Made by a program: the position numbers and the translations under genes
DNA from: Pseudonocardia cypriaca
GTDB lineage: Bacteria > Actinomycetota > Actinomycetes > Mycobacteriales > Pseudonocardiaceae
DNA length: 64,000 nt
Direction of reading: 5' to 3'
NCBI RefSeq assembly: GCF_006717045.1
Contig: NZ_VFPH01000002.1
Span: 620,001-684,000 of the forward strand
Part shown: positions 1 through 7,763 of the stretch, one piece after another
Layout: each line of letters begins with the position of its first letter
Position numbering within the stretch: position 1 is the first letter of the stretch
Notes under the pieces: model-generated
What the model was told of the DNA's origin: nothing
The model's database searches: none
What the model saw: the letters and a program-made list of their open reading frames with translations, nothing else

Positions 1-1
1 T

Positions 2-847
2 CCGAGGATCGCGCTGGTGTCGCTGTTCGGCGCAGGCGGCACCGCGGCCGCGCTCGGCCCTCGCTCGGCGGAGATCCGCGCGACGGTGGCCGACCTGCTC
101 GGCCTGCACCACACCGACGTCCCCTGGCACGTCGACCGCGACGGCGTCGCCGAGTTCGGCTGGCTGTGCACGACGGTCACAGCCACCTGCGCGAAGCTCG
201 CCCGCAACGTCGTGGACCTCTCCCGCACCGAGATCGGCGAGGTCTTCGAGCCGTTCGAGAGCCACCGCGGCGCGTCCTCCACGATGCCGCAGAAGGTCAA
301 TCCGATCTCCTCGGAGATCGTCATCGGGCTGGCGGGCACCGCCGGAGCCCTCACATCGTCGCTCGCCCGACTCCAGGAAGCCGGACACGAGCGGGCGGCC
401 GGCGAGTGGCAGATCGAGTGGCAGGTCGTCCCGCAGCTCGCAGTGCTGGCCGGGACGGCACTGTCCGAGACGCTGATCATCGTCGAGGGGCTCCGGGTCG
501 ACGCGGGGCGCATGCGCGCCAACCTCGAGCTCGACGGCGGGCTGGCGATGGCGGAGGCGCAGATGATCTCCCTCGCGGAGGCGATGGGGCGCGAGCACGC
601 GCACGACCTCGTCTACGAGGCCGCGATCCGCGCCCGGACGACGGGCCGCACCCTGGCCGAGGTGCTGCCGGAGGTAGCCGACGAGAAGGGCAAGCGGGAC
701 GTGTTGCCCAAGACGCTGATCGACGCCGACGCCTACGTCGGTGAGGCCGGCCGGATCGCCGACGCCGCGGTGCGCGGCTGGTCGGCCGTCCCGGCGCTCT
801 CGCTCGTCGACACCCCGTTGCCGGAGCTCGCGTCGCGAGCCCCCTGA
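2..847 (+). CDS. Fumarase/aspartase-superfamily lyase, 3-carboxymuconate cycloisomerase/adenylosuccinate lyase type (5' truncated by window)
   Basis: The reading frame is open from the first bases of the window, so only the last 281 or so residues are seen. The superfamily signature SSTMPQKVNPISSE lies near visible residue 92. It carries the flexible-loop serine and the KxN motif that abstract and stabilise the substrate proton in this fold. The long helical segments that follow, ending in an all-helical C-terminal domain, fit PcaB-like and PurB-like enzymes. These catalyse beta-elimination or cycloisomerisation, for example of 3-carboxy-cis,cis-muconate in protocatechuate breakdown. The missing N-terminal third would hold the substrate-specific residues, so muconate, adenylosuccinate or another substrate cannot be chosen. 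GTG at 17 is an internal codon, not a start. Confidence 0.85.
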   Translation, partial: PRIALVSLFGAGGTAAALGPRSAEIRATVADLLGLHHTDVPWHVDRDGVAEFGWLCTTVTATCAKLARNVVDLSRTEIGEVFEPFESHRGASSTMPQKVNPISSEIVIGLAGTAGALTSSLARLQEAGHERAAGEWQIEWQVVPQLAVLAGTALSETLIIVEGLRVDAGRMRANLELDGGLAMAEAQMISLAEAMGREHAHDLVYEAAIRARTTGRTLAEVLPEVADEKGKRDVLPKTLIDADAYVGEAGRIADAAVRGWSAVPALSLVDTPLPELASRAP

Positions 848-889
848 AGGCTGCGTCGTCCTTGCGACCATCCGACATGGCGACGACGG

Positions 890-1128
890 CACGTGGATGT
901 GATGCGTCCGCCCCTGGCCGCTGGGAGTCGCTCGGAGAAGAACGACAACGAGTCCGAGATGAAGATCTTCCCGTGCTCGTCGTCCTTCGCGGCCCGGTCG
1001 CCGTCGATGGCGTCGACCGGGCATTTCGGCTGGCAGGCGCCGCAGTCGATGCATTCGTTCGCGTTGATGTAGCTCTTGCGCTTGCCGACGTAGATGCAGT
1101 CGACAGGACAGACGGGCTCTTGCCGATG
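890..1128 (-). pseudogene. Decayed 2[4Fe-4S]/7Fe-type ferredoxin fragment
   Basis: On the minus strand a frame reads VCPVDCIYVGKRKSYIN followed by NECIDCGACQPKCPVDAI, the two cluster-binding motifs of actinobacterial FdxA-type ferredoxins, and then a C-terminal stretch ending near FFSERLPAARGG. The N-terminal segment with the first cluster cysteines is missing: upstream of 1128 the homology stops abruptly about 30 bases before the next gene starts on the other strand. No proper stop is found until the frame runs into the lyase gene. A functional ferredoxin would be an electron carrier, but this copy lacks a start and at least one cysteine ligand. I infer a relic at a recombination edge. Confidence 0.7.
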
Positions 1129-1154
1129 TCTGATTCTGAACCCTGGGCTCTCAC

Positions 1155-1898
1155 ATGCAACTGCGATGGGCGATCATGCCGGGTATGCAGCAGTGGACCG
1201 AGCTCATCGGGGTCGTGATTTGGCCGATCGTGGTCGTGTTCAGTGCTGTGCTGTTCCGCAGGGCGGTCCAGGACGTCCTCACCAGGGATGATGTGTCCTT
1301 CAGCGGACCTGGTGGGATTGCGTTCAGTGCCCGCCGAGCTACCGGTGCACTGCTGGATGCGGAGGAGGACAAGAACCGCAGCGCGGCCGGCGACACTCCG
1401 GGCCGTACATCTGGGGAGAGGGATGGTGCCGGTCGTCCGTCATCGGCGGTAGACGCCGCGGACCAGGTGCGCGCGGTCGGGGCCGCGGTGCGGCGGCTCG
1501 GCCGCACTCCTCGCCTGCTCTGGGTCGACGACAGGCCGAGCAACAACCGATATGAGCGCTCGGCCCTGGAGAACATGGGCATGATCGTGGACCTCAGCAC
1601 GTCGACCGGGGACGCCCAGCGCAAGCTCCAGCGCGGCGGCACGTACGACGTCGTGATCTCCGACATGGCACGCCCTGAGGACCCGCGCGCCGGCTACGTT
1701 CTGTTGGACTGGATGCGAAAGCGGGGCGACAACACCCCGTTCGTCATCTACAGCTCTTCGAACAGCGCCGACCATTACGACGAGGCCGTGCGTAGCGGCG
1801 CAATCGGGAGTACAGGACAGCCGGCCGAGCTGATCGACATGGTGCTCCGGTCTCTGCGCGACGTCCAGCCCCGCAGCCGCTGGTGGCACATGGGCTAG
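1155..1898 (+). CDS. Membrane-anchored orphan response-regulator receiver protein
   Basis: The 247-residue protein has one N-terminal membrane segment (IGVVIWPIVVVFSAVLF, about residues 18-34). A variable, probably disordered linker of about 80 residues follows, then a receiver-like domain from RLLWVDDRPSNNRYE (about residue 119). The acidic pair of the receiver (VDD), the phospho-acceptor-like aspartate in YDVVISDM and the serine patch in PFVIYSSSNS are visible. There is no DNA-binding or enzymatic output domain, and no histidine kinase lies next to it. ATGs at 1155, 1176 and 1185 are all possible starts. The membrane segment is kept in each case. A sensor or inhibitory role at the membrane is inference. 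Confidence 0.7.
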   Translation: MQLRWAIMPGMQQWTELIGVVIWPIVVVFSAVLFRRAVQDVLTRDDVSFSGPGGIAFSARRATGALLDAEEDKNRSAAGDTPGRTSGERDGAGRPSSAVDAADQVRAVGAAVRRLGRTPRLLWVDDRPSNNRYERSALENMGMIVDLSTSTGDAQRKLQRGGTYDVVISDMARPEDPRAGYVLLDWMRKRGDNTPFVIYSSSNSADHYDEAVRSGAIGSTGQPAELIDMVLRSLRDVQPRSRWWHMG

Positions 1899-2536
1899 CG
1901 GAAGTTCCTCCTTGAGTAGTCACCTCCGGATGGGGGTCCTCCCGCACGGAGGTTGTCGAGGTGGAAGACCGTCGCCCACATGTGCTGGACCGGCGCCGAC
2001 GCGGCCGGACGCGTAGATCGACGTGGACCGACATGTCCCGACCGGGCCCTCGTCACGCACGATCACGACGTCCTCGAGGTGTGCGTTCCGGCCCGGCGAT
2101 AAAGAGGCTCAACCGTCTTGCGGCGCACGACGCCTTCGGCGGTGAGTACGGACCGTTCCAGCACGTCTGATCTGGCTTTCAGGGACAGGCTCCTGCTGGT
2201 CAAGCCGAACAGCCCGAGCTGTATCTGCGCGGGTGGCCCACTTCTCAGACTAGGAGCAGGGTTCCCCGATCGGGAAGGACGACCATGTCCGGTCCCAGCA
2301 GCCGGGATGGCCACGGCGACGACGCGAACGGGCGTGTCGTCGCCACGCCGAGTCAGCCGACGGGTCCCGCCGTCGTCGTCCCAGCGGCTAGCAACTACGG
2401 CCGGTCTGAACGCACGGGATTCACACCCGCCCGCGGCCGAGCCGGGGCACACGGAGGCAATCGAGGAGGCCTGGACGAAAACGTGCCCGACGTCATGTGG
2501 GGCCCTCCCCCATGGACGTCGTGGCGGGAAGGGGCG
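1899..2536 (+). other. Intergenic region without a recognisable gene
   Basis: About 640 bases separate the receiver gene from the next start. Short open frames occur on both strands, but none has protein-like composition or a convincing ribosome site. A short inverted repeat (ACCTCCG at 1922-1928 pairing with CGGAGGT at 1947-1953) just after the stop could act as a weak terminator for the receiver gene, although no T-run follows it. Confidence 0.4.
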
Positions 2537-3569
2537 ATGACGCGGGCGACGGAGTTGCAGACCCTGCACCAGAGCCTCTGCGGGCGGTCTGGCGACGACA
2601 TCGACAAGGCCATCTCCCGACACCTCAAAACAGCAATCGACGCTGTCTGGTACGACAACAACTGGTGGCGCTGCTTCACAGGGGGCGGCGTTCGAGCGAA
2701 TAAACAGCAACTGCGACGCGGCGGAGGCGGACCTGCTCCGCATCGCACCGGAGGAGTACCTCATCGGCCAGATGCCCAGCCTCGTTCGGCACGTCAAGCG
2801 CCACCTACCCGCGCCCGACGAACGGGCGCAGGGGCTGCTGAGCATCGCGGCCGAGCTCGCCCAACCTCACCGGCAACGGACATGGCCGTCATGGCGGGGG
2901 CCCAGGGCGCACACCCACATCGGCGACGTGGAACGGAACCGGATCGTGGCAGCCGTGCGGGCCGCGAGCTCGGCGGCCGGTCGGGAGTTCGTCACCGTCC
3001 GGAGCTTCCGGAACGTCCTCATCGCCACCACCGTGGTGCTCACATTGCTCGCGCTCGCCACCGCGGTGTTCGGATTTCTCCGACCGACCGCAATACCAGT
3101 TTGTTTTACCCCCGACGTCGGCGGGCAGATCTTCGTCGTCTGCCCGACGGGTGCCACGAGGCTGCTCCCGGGCGACGACATCGACGAGGTGATCGGCAAG
3201 ACCGTGAACAACGTCGACCTCATAGTCGTGCAGCTCGTCGGGCTCGTCGCGGCCTCGGTCGCCTCCGCCGCCGCACTGCAGCGGCTGACCAGTACGACGG
3301 TTCCCTTCAGCCTGCCGGTCGCGGTCGCGGTGCTGAAACTGCCGACGGGCGCGCTGACCGCGTTCGCCGGGCTCCTGCTGATGCGCGGGGCCTTCATCCC
3401 CGGTCTGAGCGCCCTCGACTCGTCCGCCCAGATCCTCGCCTGGGCCCTTGTCTTCGGCTATGCCCAGCAGATCTTCACCCGGTTCGTCGACCAGCAGGCG
3501 CACGCCGTCCTCGACCAGGTCCGTGGACAGGAACTACGCGACGGCACCGCCCCGACCCGCACCTCCTAG
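2537..3569 (+). pseudogene. Frameshifted four-helix membrane protein of unknown function
   Basis: ATG at 2537 follows a good ribosome site (GGGAAGGGG). The frame encodes an N-terminal soluble part (MTRATELQTLHQSLCG... to WYDNNWWRCFTGG). Around the run of five G at 2681-2685 protein-like coding jumps to another frame (AFERINSNCDAAEADLLRI...) and continues to the stop at 3569. Removing one G from that run restores a single frame of about 343 residues. The C-terminal half has four hydrophobic segments, the first near VLIATTVVLTLLALATAVFG and the last near ILAWALVFGYAQQIF. Function is unknown. Either the gene is broken or the homopolymer has been miscounted. The downstream part alone could start at ATG 2772. 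Confidence 0.6.
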
Positions 3570-3726
3570 CCTCCGAGTAGCTGCCCCAGGTCCACGTGGT
3601 GGAGCGGCTCGCAGGGTCTTGATCGCCTATGAATGGCTTCCGCCGGCGCTGGGCAGTACAGGTTGATCGGATGCCACGTGCCTGACATGACGCGATGACC
3701 AATTCGCAGGCGAGGATGCGCGAGCG

Positions 3727-4044
3727 TCAGTCGATCAGGTCGAGCGGTCGCGTGATCTCGATGGCGACCACGCCGGGATCGCGGTCGAGGTCGCTCAAGC
3801 CGGCGGGCTCTGTCGTCCCGGTGAGTACCGTGTCGGTGATCCCCGAGCGAACCTCCAGGCCGGGAGGGCGGTAACCGGGCTCCGCGACCTCGACGACGAC
3901 CTGCACGGGCCGGTCTGCCGCGACCAGATCGTCCATGCTCAGCGCGGCCGGTGAGCGGACCTTGTGAAGGGCGCCGAGCGCGCCTGCAGCCGGCTCGATC
4001 TCGAGCGAGCCGGGTGCGGGGTCTTCGCGCTTCTTGTCGTTCAC
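3727..4044 (-). CDS. Small protein resembling a stand-alone subtilase propeptide
   Basis: GTG at 4044 lies five bases past the stop of the subtilase gene, so the two are almost certainly cotranscribed. The 105-residue product has no signal peptide or membrane segment. Its C-terminal half (LEVRSGITDTVLTG... GVVAIEITRPLDLI, residues 63-104) parallels the subtilase's own N-terminal region (VRVGAEIG... IVTARVPLSRL... GVVSLKAVQPLRPLL, residues 58-104). The spacing and the ending GVV-x-hydrophobic-x-x-x-x-PL are the same. Subtilase propeptides of the I9 type act as folding chaperones and tight inhibitors. I infer that this protein could bind the protease in trans, for protection or timing. No experimental parallel is known to me. 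Confidence 0.6.
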   Translation of the reverse strand: MNDKKREDPAPGSLEIEPAAGALGALHKVRSPAALSMDDLVAADRPVQVVVEVAEPGYRPPGLEVRSGITDTVLTGTTEPAGLSDLDRDPGVVAIEITRPLDLID

Positions 4045-4049
4045 GTTCC

Positions 4050-5858
4050 TCAGACGAGCTTCTGCACGGCGCGCACCGCGTCGGCGGCGGTGGCCCGCCC
4101 GTGCCCGTAACGCGGGTCCCACCCGCCGGCCGCGGGCGGGTTGTTGCGGGCGGTGTCCATCACGACCTGTCTCACCGTATCAGCGTCCAGCACCTTTCCC
4201 AGTGCCCTCGCCTCGGCAAGCGCCAGCGCGACGATCCCGGCGACAGCGGGGGCCGCCATGCTGGTGCCGGACTTGCGGACCACTCCGGTCCGGGTGCGCG
4301 AATGCGCGGCCAGGACGTCGTGGCCAGGGGCACTCACCTCGGGCTTCTCCCTGCCGTCGCGGGTCGGTCCGGCGCTCGAGAAGAACGACAGCGGAGTGCT
4401 GGCGCGGTGCGCGTCGTAGGACCCCACGACGATGCTCGACCGCCCGCAGGAGATCGAGCCCAACGTGTGGCTGCTGTCGTGCGGTGCCACGAACGAGGTC
4501 TGCGACAAGTCGTTGCGTTCGATCCAGGCGTGGTAGGCGCATCCGTCCGTGCCGACTTGGTCGGCGCGCAGGCGGATCGTCCATGTGCCCGGTGGCATCC
4601 GTTGCTCGAGGAAGACGCCGATCGTGTTGTCGCCGTTGAGCGGGTCGGGTCCGCGGTGGCCGATGAACAGCACGGTGTTGCCGTCGTCGTCCATGAGCCG
4701 GGCGTTGGAACCGAGCGGCACCGACCCCAGGCTTGTGCCATCGGGGCCGATGATCTCGGCAAGCAGGCGGTCGTCGCCCGGGTACCAGATCTCGAGCTCG
4801 CTCTGGCCAACGACGCCGGCTGGTATCCGCCAGCTCACGTCGTCGGACCCGCCGGCGGGCACCCGCCCCGCTGCATGGATGCCGTCGTCGAACGAGTTCG
4901 ACGCGGCGATCACCACTGCCCGATTCGGACGCTGCGCGAGAATGGCGTCGATACCCCGCTCAACCAAGCTGGACCCGTCATGCGGTCCACCGTTTGTGCC
5001 GAGGCTGATGTTGACGACGCAGGGCCGCTGGCCCGCCTCGTCGAACAGGAACCGGATGGCCTCGAGCAGCTGCCCGGAGTCGCCGAACGAGGAGAAAACC
5101 GTGGCGGGCCCGATCCACGTGATGTCCGCGACGGCGGGGTCGACGAACAGGATGGTGGAGGCCGGCGCTACGCCGGGCTGTCCTGACCCGCCGCCGCTAC
5201 CCGCGGCGATGTCGGCGACGTGGGTGCCGTGGGAACCGCGTCGAACGGGGCTGTCGGGAGCCGGGCCGTATCCGAGGGCGGTATACGGGTCGGAGCGCGT
5301 CAGCGCGGTCTGGATGTCGGCCTGTCCGTGCCGGCGTCCGAAGCCGAAGGGGCTCGCCGCGGTCGTGGGACCGGACTGGTCCCAGATCGCCTCGATGCGC
5401 GTGCGACCGTTCGCGTCCACGAAGTTCTGGTGCGCCATATCCAGTCCGGAGTCGACGAACCCCACGACGACGCCGGCTCCGCCCGCGGCGAGCGAGTTGG
5501 GCGGGAGGGCGGCGGGTGTGGCTTCGAGCTCCGCCAGAGTCGCCGTCAGGAGCGGCCGCAGCGGCTGGACCGCCTTCAGGCTGACCACGCCGTCCGCCTG
5601 CCGGATCTGCTCGAGCCGCGACAGCGGCACGCGGGCAGTCACGATCGTGCCGCCGTCGGTCGGCCCGATCTCCGCGCCGACCCGGACGTCGGTCCGCTCG
5701 GCGAAACTCGTCACGGACGTCACCAGCGCGATCACGCCGATCTCGCTGGCGTCGCTGGAGGCGGTGGCGACGGTCGTGAAGCCGCTGTCGCGCCGATCCG
5801 CGGCGTATTGCAGGCGAGGGTCCATCGCCGGATAGATGTCGGTCTCGTCGAGCTGCAT
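4050..5858 (-). CDS. S8-family subtilisin-like serine protease
   Basis: The gene starts at ATG 5858, preceded by a strong ribosome site (GGGAGGAA), and encodes 602 residues. A propeptide-like region spans about residues 38-104. The catalytic triad is complete: Asp in GFVDSGLD (about 136), His in GSHGTHVADIAAG (about 211), and Ser in KSGTSMAAPAVAGI (about 531). A roughly 150-residue insertion between His and Ser (around YPGDDRLLAEIIGPDG) is beta-rich and resembles the insertion of Csp-like subtilases. There is no signal peptide, so secretion by the Sec route is not supported and a cytoplasmic role is possible. The frame is open well upstream of 5858, but that part lacks coding character. The next gene encodes a possible trans-acting propeptide. 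Confidence 0.9.
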   Translation of the reverse strand: MQLDETDIYPAMDPRLQYAADRRDSGFTTVATASSDASEIGVIALVTSVTSFAERTDVRVGAEIGPTDGGTIVTARVPLSRLEQIRQADGVVSLKAVQPLRPLLTATLAELEATPAALPPNSLAAGGAGVVVGFVDSGLDMAHQNFVDANGRTRIEAIWDQSGPTTAASPFGFGRRHGQADIQTALTRSDPYTALGYGPAPDSPVRRGSHGTHVADIAAGSGGGSGQPGVAPASTILFVDPAVADITWIGPATVFSSFGDSGQLLEAIRFLFDEAGQRPCVVNISLGTNGGPHDGSSLVERGIDAILAQRPNRAVVIAASNSFDDGIHAAGRVPAGGSDDVSWRIPAGVVGQSELEIWYPGDDRLLAEIIGPDGTSLGSVPLGSNARLMDDDGNTVLFIGHRGPDPLNGDNTIGVFLEQRMPPGTWTIRLRADQVGTDGCAYHAWIERNDLSQTSFVAPHDSSHTLGSISCGRSSIVVGSYDAHRASTPLSFFSSAGPTRDGREKPEVSAPGHDVLAAHSRTRTGVVRKSGTSMAAPAVAGIVALALAEARALGKVLDADTVRQVVMDTARNNPPAAGGWDPRYGHGRATAADAVRAVQKLV

Positions 5859-6212
5859 CGGTTCCTCCCAGGGTAGGACCAGCAGGAGCCCGACCAGCCA
5901 CGCATTGATACCCACCGCGGCTCGGGCCGCGCCCCCATCACCCACTTGCGCAAGCGACGGGCGGGCCCTGGGCCCGGACGGGCAGGAGACCGCGCGTCGA
6001 CTTCTGCTCCGCATGGTCGGTATCGGCACCGGCGCCGAGCACACCCGCCGCCGAGCTGCGAAGCGAGTCAACACCGTGAGCGCGCCGGAGGCGTTCGCTC
6101 GGGCCGGACTGGCGCGCGTCGGTACGCCGCTGAGCGGCAACAACAGCGCCGTCGCCTCTCCCCCGACGGCGCCGCCGTGGTCACCACGGGGTTCGACGGG
6201 AGCCTTGGCTCC
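5859..6212. other. Intergenic region, no gene recognised
   Basis: The 354 bases between the protease start and the end of the AraC-type regulator hold only overlapping open frames of low-complexity GC-rich translation. The protease promoter must lie here. A short plus-strand stretch at about 6160-6240 looks like the start of a short-chain dehydrogenase nucleotide-binding motif but runs into the antisense of the regulator. Confidence 0.35.
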
Positions 6213-7169
6213 TCAATCGCCCGCGCCTTGGGAACGGAGCATCCGGCGATACTCCTGTGGCGACACACCGAGCGCTCTCGTGAAGTGTTGGCGCAGGTTC
6301 CCAACGCTGCCCAAGCCGCTGCGCCGGGCGATCTGCTCGACAGATCCCTGACTCGATTCCAGGAGCTCCTGGGCGAGACGAACCCGTTGCGCCAACAGCC
6401 ATTGCAGCGGTGATGTGCCCAACGCTGCGTGGAACCGTCGAGACAGTGTCCGCGGGCTGAGCCCCGCAATCTGCGCCATGTCCGCGAGGGTGAGCGGCTC
6501 GGCGAGCCGGCCGGACGCCCATTCCAGGACGTGAGCCAGGCCGTCGTTCGTCTCGCTGAGCGGCGCGGCCACGAACTGACGATGATCGCCCGATCGCTGC
6601 GGAGGAGCGATCATCCACCGTGCGAGGGAATTGGCCACGGCTGCGCCGCGGTCTCGTCGGATCAGTTCGAGGCCCAGGTCGAGAGTTGCGGCAGCACCGG
6701 CCGCAGTGAAGATTCCGCTGTCCTCGACGTAGAGCGCTTGGTCGTCGACGACGACGTCCGGGTGGCGGCGACGCAACTCCTCGCAGATCGACCAGTGGGT
6801 GGTGGCACGCATGCCGGTGAGTAGCCCAGCGGCGGCAACCACGAATACGCCGGCACCGAGGGCGACAATCCGAGCGCCGCGTGCGTGTGCCGCTCGCAAA
6901 GCCTGCAGTACCGTCTCGGACGGGTCGGGTGGAACCCGCGGTCCGGCCACGACGATGACCGTGTGTGCGCCGGTAAGCATGTCCAGCCCATAGGACGTCC
7001 CGGTCGTATAGTTTTGAGCCAGTCGCCCCGTTTGGTCGGTTTCCGGGACACACAGCAACTGCTCATACCATCCGCTCGCGCTTCCTGCGTGGAGATGTGA
7101 GGACCCGAAGAGCGCGGTCGTGATCCCCAGGTCCATGGCCGAGGCGCCGTAGACCACGAGCGTGGTCAC
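6213..7169 (-). CDS. GlxA-family transcriptional regulator (DJ-1/PfpI-like domain plus AraC HTH)
   Basis: The N-terminal part (TLVVYGASAMDLGITTALFG onward) is a DJ-1/PfpI-like domain of the class I amidotransferase fold. It shows the usual GARIVALGAGVFVVAAAGLL region, with alanine or glycine where active enzymes have a nucleophilic cysteine. The C-terminal 100 residues are an AraC DNA-binding domain with both helix-turn-helix units (LTLADMAQIAGLSPRTLSRRFHAALG and VEQIARRSGLGSVGNLRQHF). GTG at 7169 gives 318 residues, the normal size. The frame is open to an ATG at 7328, which would add an unlikely arginine-rich tail. GlxA-type regulators usually control a neighbouring oxidoreductase or transporter. 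None is obvious here. No cofactor or ligand can be predicted. Confidence 0.85.
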   Translation of the reverse strand: MTTLVVYGASAMDLGITTALFGSSHLHAGSASGWYEQLLCVPETDQTGRLAQNYTTGTSYGLDMLTGAHTVIVVAGPRVPPDPSETVLQALRAAHARGARIVALGAGVFVVAAAGLLTGMRATTHWSICEELRRRHPDVVVDDQALYVEDSGIFTAAGAAATLDLGLELIRRDRGAAVANSLARWMIAPPQRSGDHRQFVAAPLSETNDGLAHVLEWASGRLAEPLTLADMAQIAGLSPRTLSRRFHAALGTSPLQWLLAQRVRLAQELLESSQGSVEQIARRSGLGSVGNLRQHFTRALGVSPQEYRRMLRSQGAGD

Positions 7170-7763
7170 GACGTGAGGTGGCTCGGCCTCCGATCCGCGT
7201 CCGTCTCGTCGTAATGCTTCAGTGGGCACCGCGTGCAGGCTGCGCTCGCCGCGGTCCTGGACATCCCGGGCGCGCTGACCTCTCCACTCCGCAGAGCTAG
7301 ACGGCGACGCCAACGTGCACCGCTCCAAGCCCTGATGCGTTGTGACTGCTGATCATTTTCACAGCGTGAATGTCCGACACCAACCCTTGACGAGTCCAGG
7401 TCATCGATCCGGGTATTCACCGGACAAGATCCGGGCATTTCGGTTCCTAGTGCCCCGCCCCGGAAGGTTGGCGCGTACATCGGTGGATCCAGGCGTTCGC
7501 TGGTAAGGCGCCGCACGAGCCTCGTACCGGGCGTACTCGGCCAGCGGGCGTCTGGGCCGCCGAGTTAGGTGGTGAACCTTCGGGGCGAGGCACTAGGTTG
7601 CCCTGGATGTTGCGCCGGTCGATGCAGGCGGCGGTCGCGGCGTACTGCTCGTCGTAGCTGCGGTGATCGGTGCCGCTCCGAGCTACGTAGTGCAGCGCGG
7701 CGGCGCTCAGCCCGAGCATCCGCAGTAGGGCGGCGCCTCGAAGAGCTCACCCCAGGTTGACAG
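7170..7763. other. Intergenic region with an unexplained coding-like stretch
   Basis: No complete gene is seen. On the minus strand, 7595-7719 translates with protein-like composition (SAAALHYVARSGTDHRSYDE followed by QYAATAACIDRRNIQGNL) and lies directly downstream of the large NB-ARC regulator in the same orientation. I do not recognise it, and it lacks a ribosome site. It may be the remains of a gene. The rest, including AT-richer sequence around 7340-7440, probably holds the promoter of the GlxA-type regulator. Confidence 0.35.

Noticed and set aside
2285..2536. ATG 2285 as start of the frameshifted membrane protein
   Set aside because: The 84 residues it would add are of low-complexity Gly/Arg/Pro type; ATG 2537 has a good ribosome site.
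5859..6143. Longer start for the subtilase (697 residues)
   Set aside because: The added part is Arg/Ala-rich. ATG 5858 has a much better ribosome site and begins recognisable sequence.
6160..6270. Plus-strand SDR-like stretch AVVTTGFDGSLGSSIARALG
   Set aside because: It resembles a Rossmann motif, but continues as the antisense of the AraC domain and has no start or remaining fold. Chance or a very short relic.
7447..7719. 90-residue minus-strand gene downstream of the NB-ARC regulator
   Set aside because: Part of it is protein-like, but there is no ribosome site, no family match and the second half is low complexity; reported only as an unexplained stretch.
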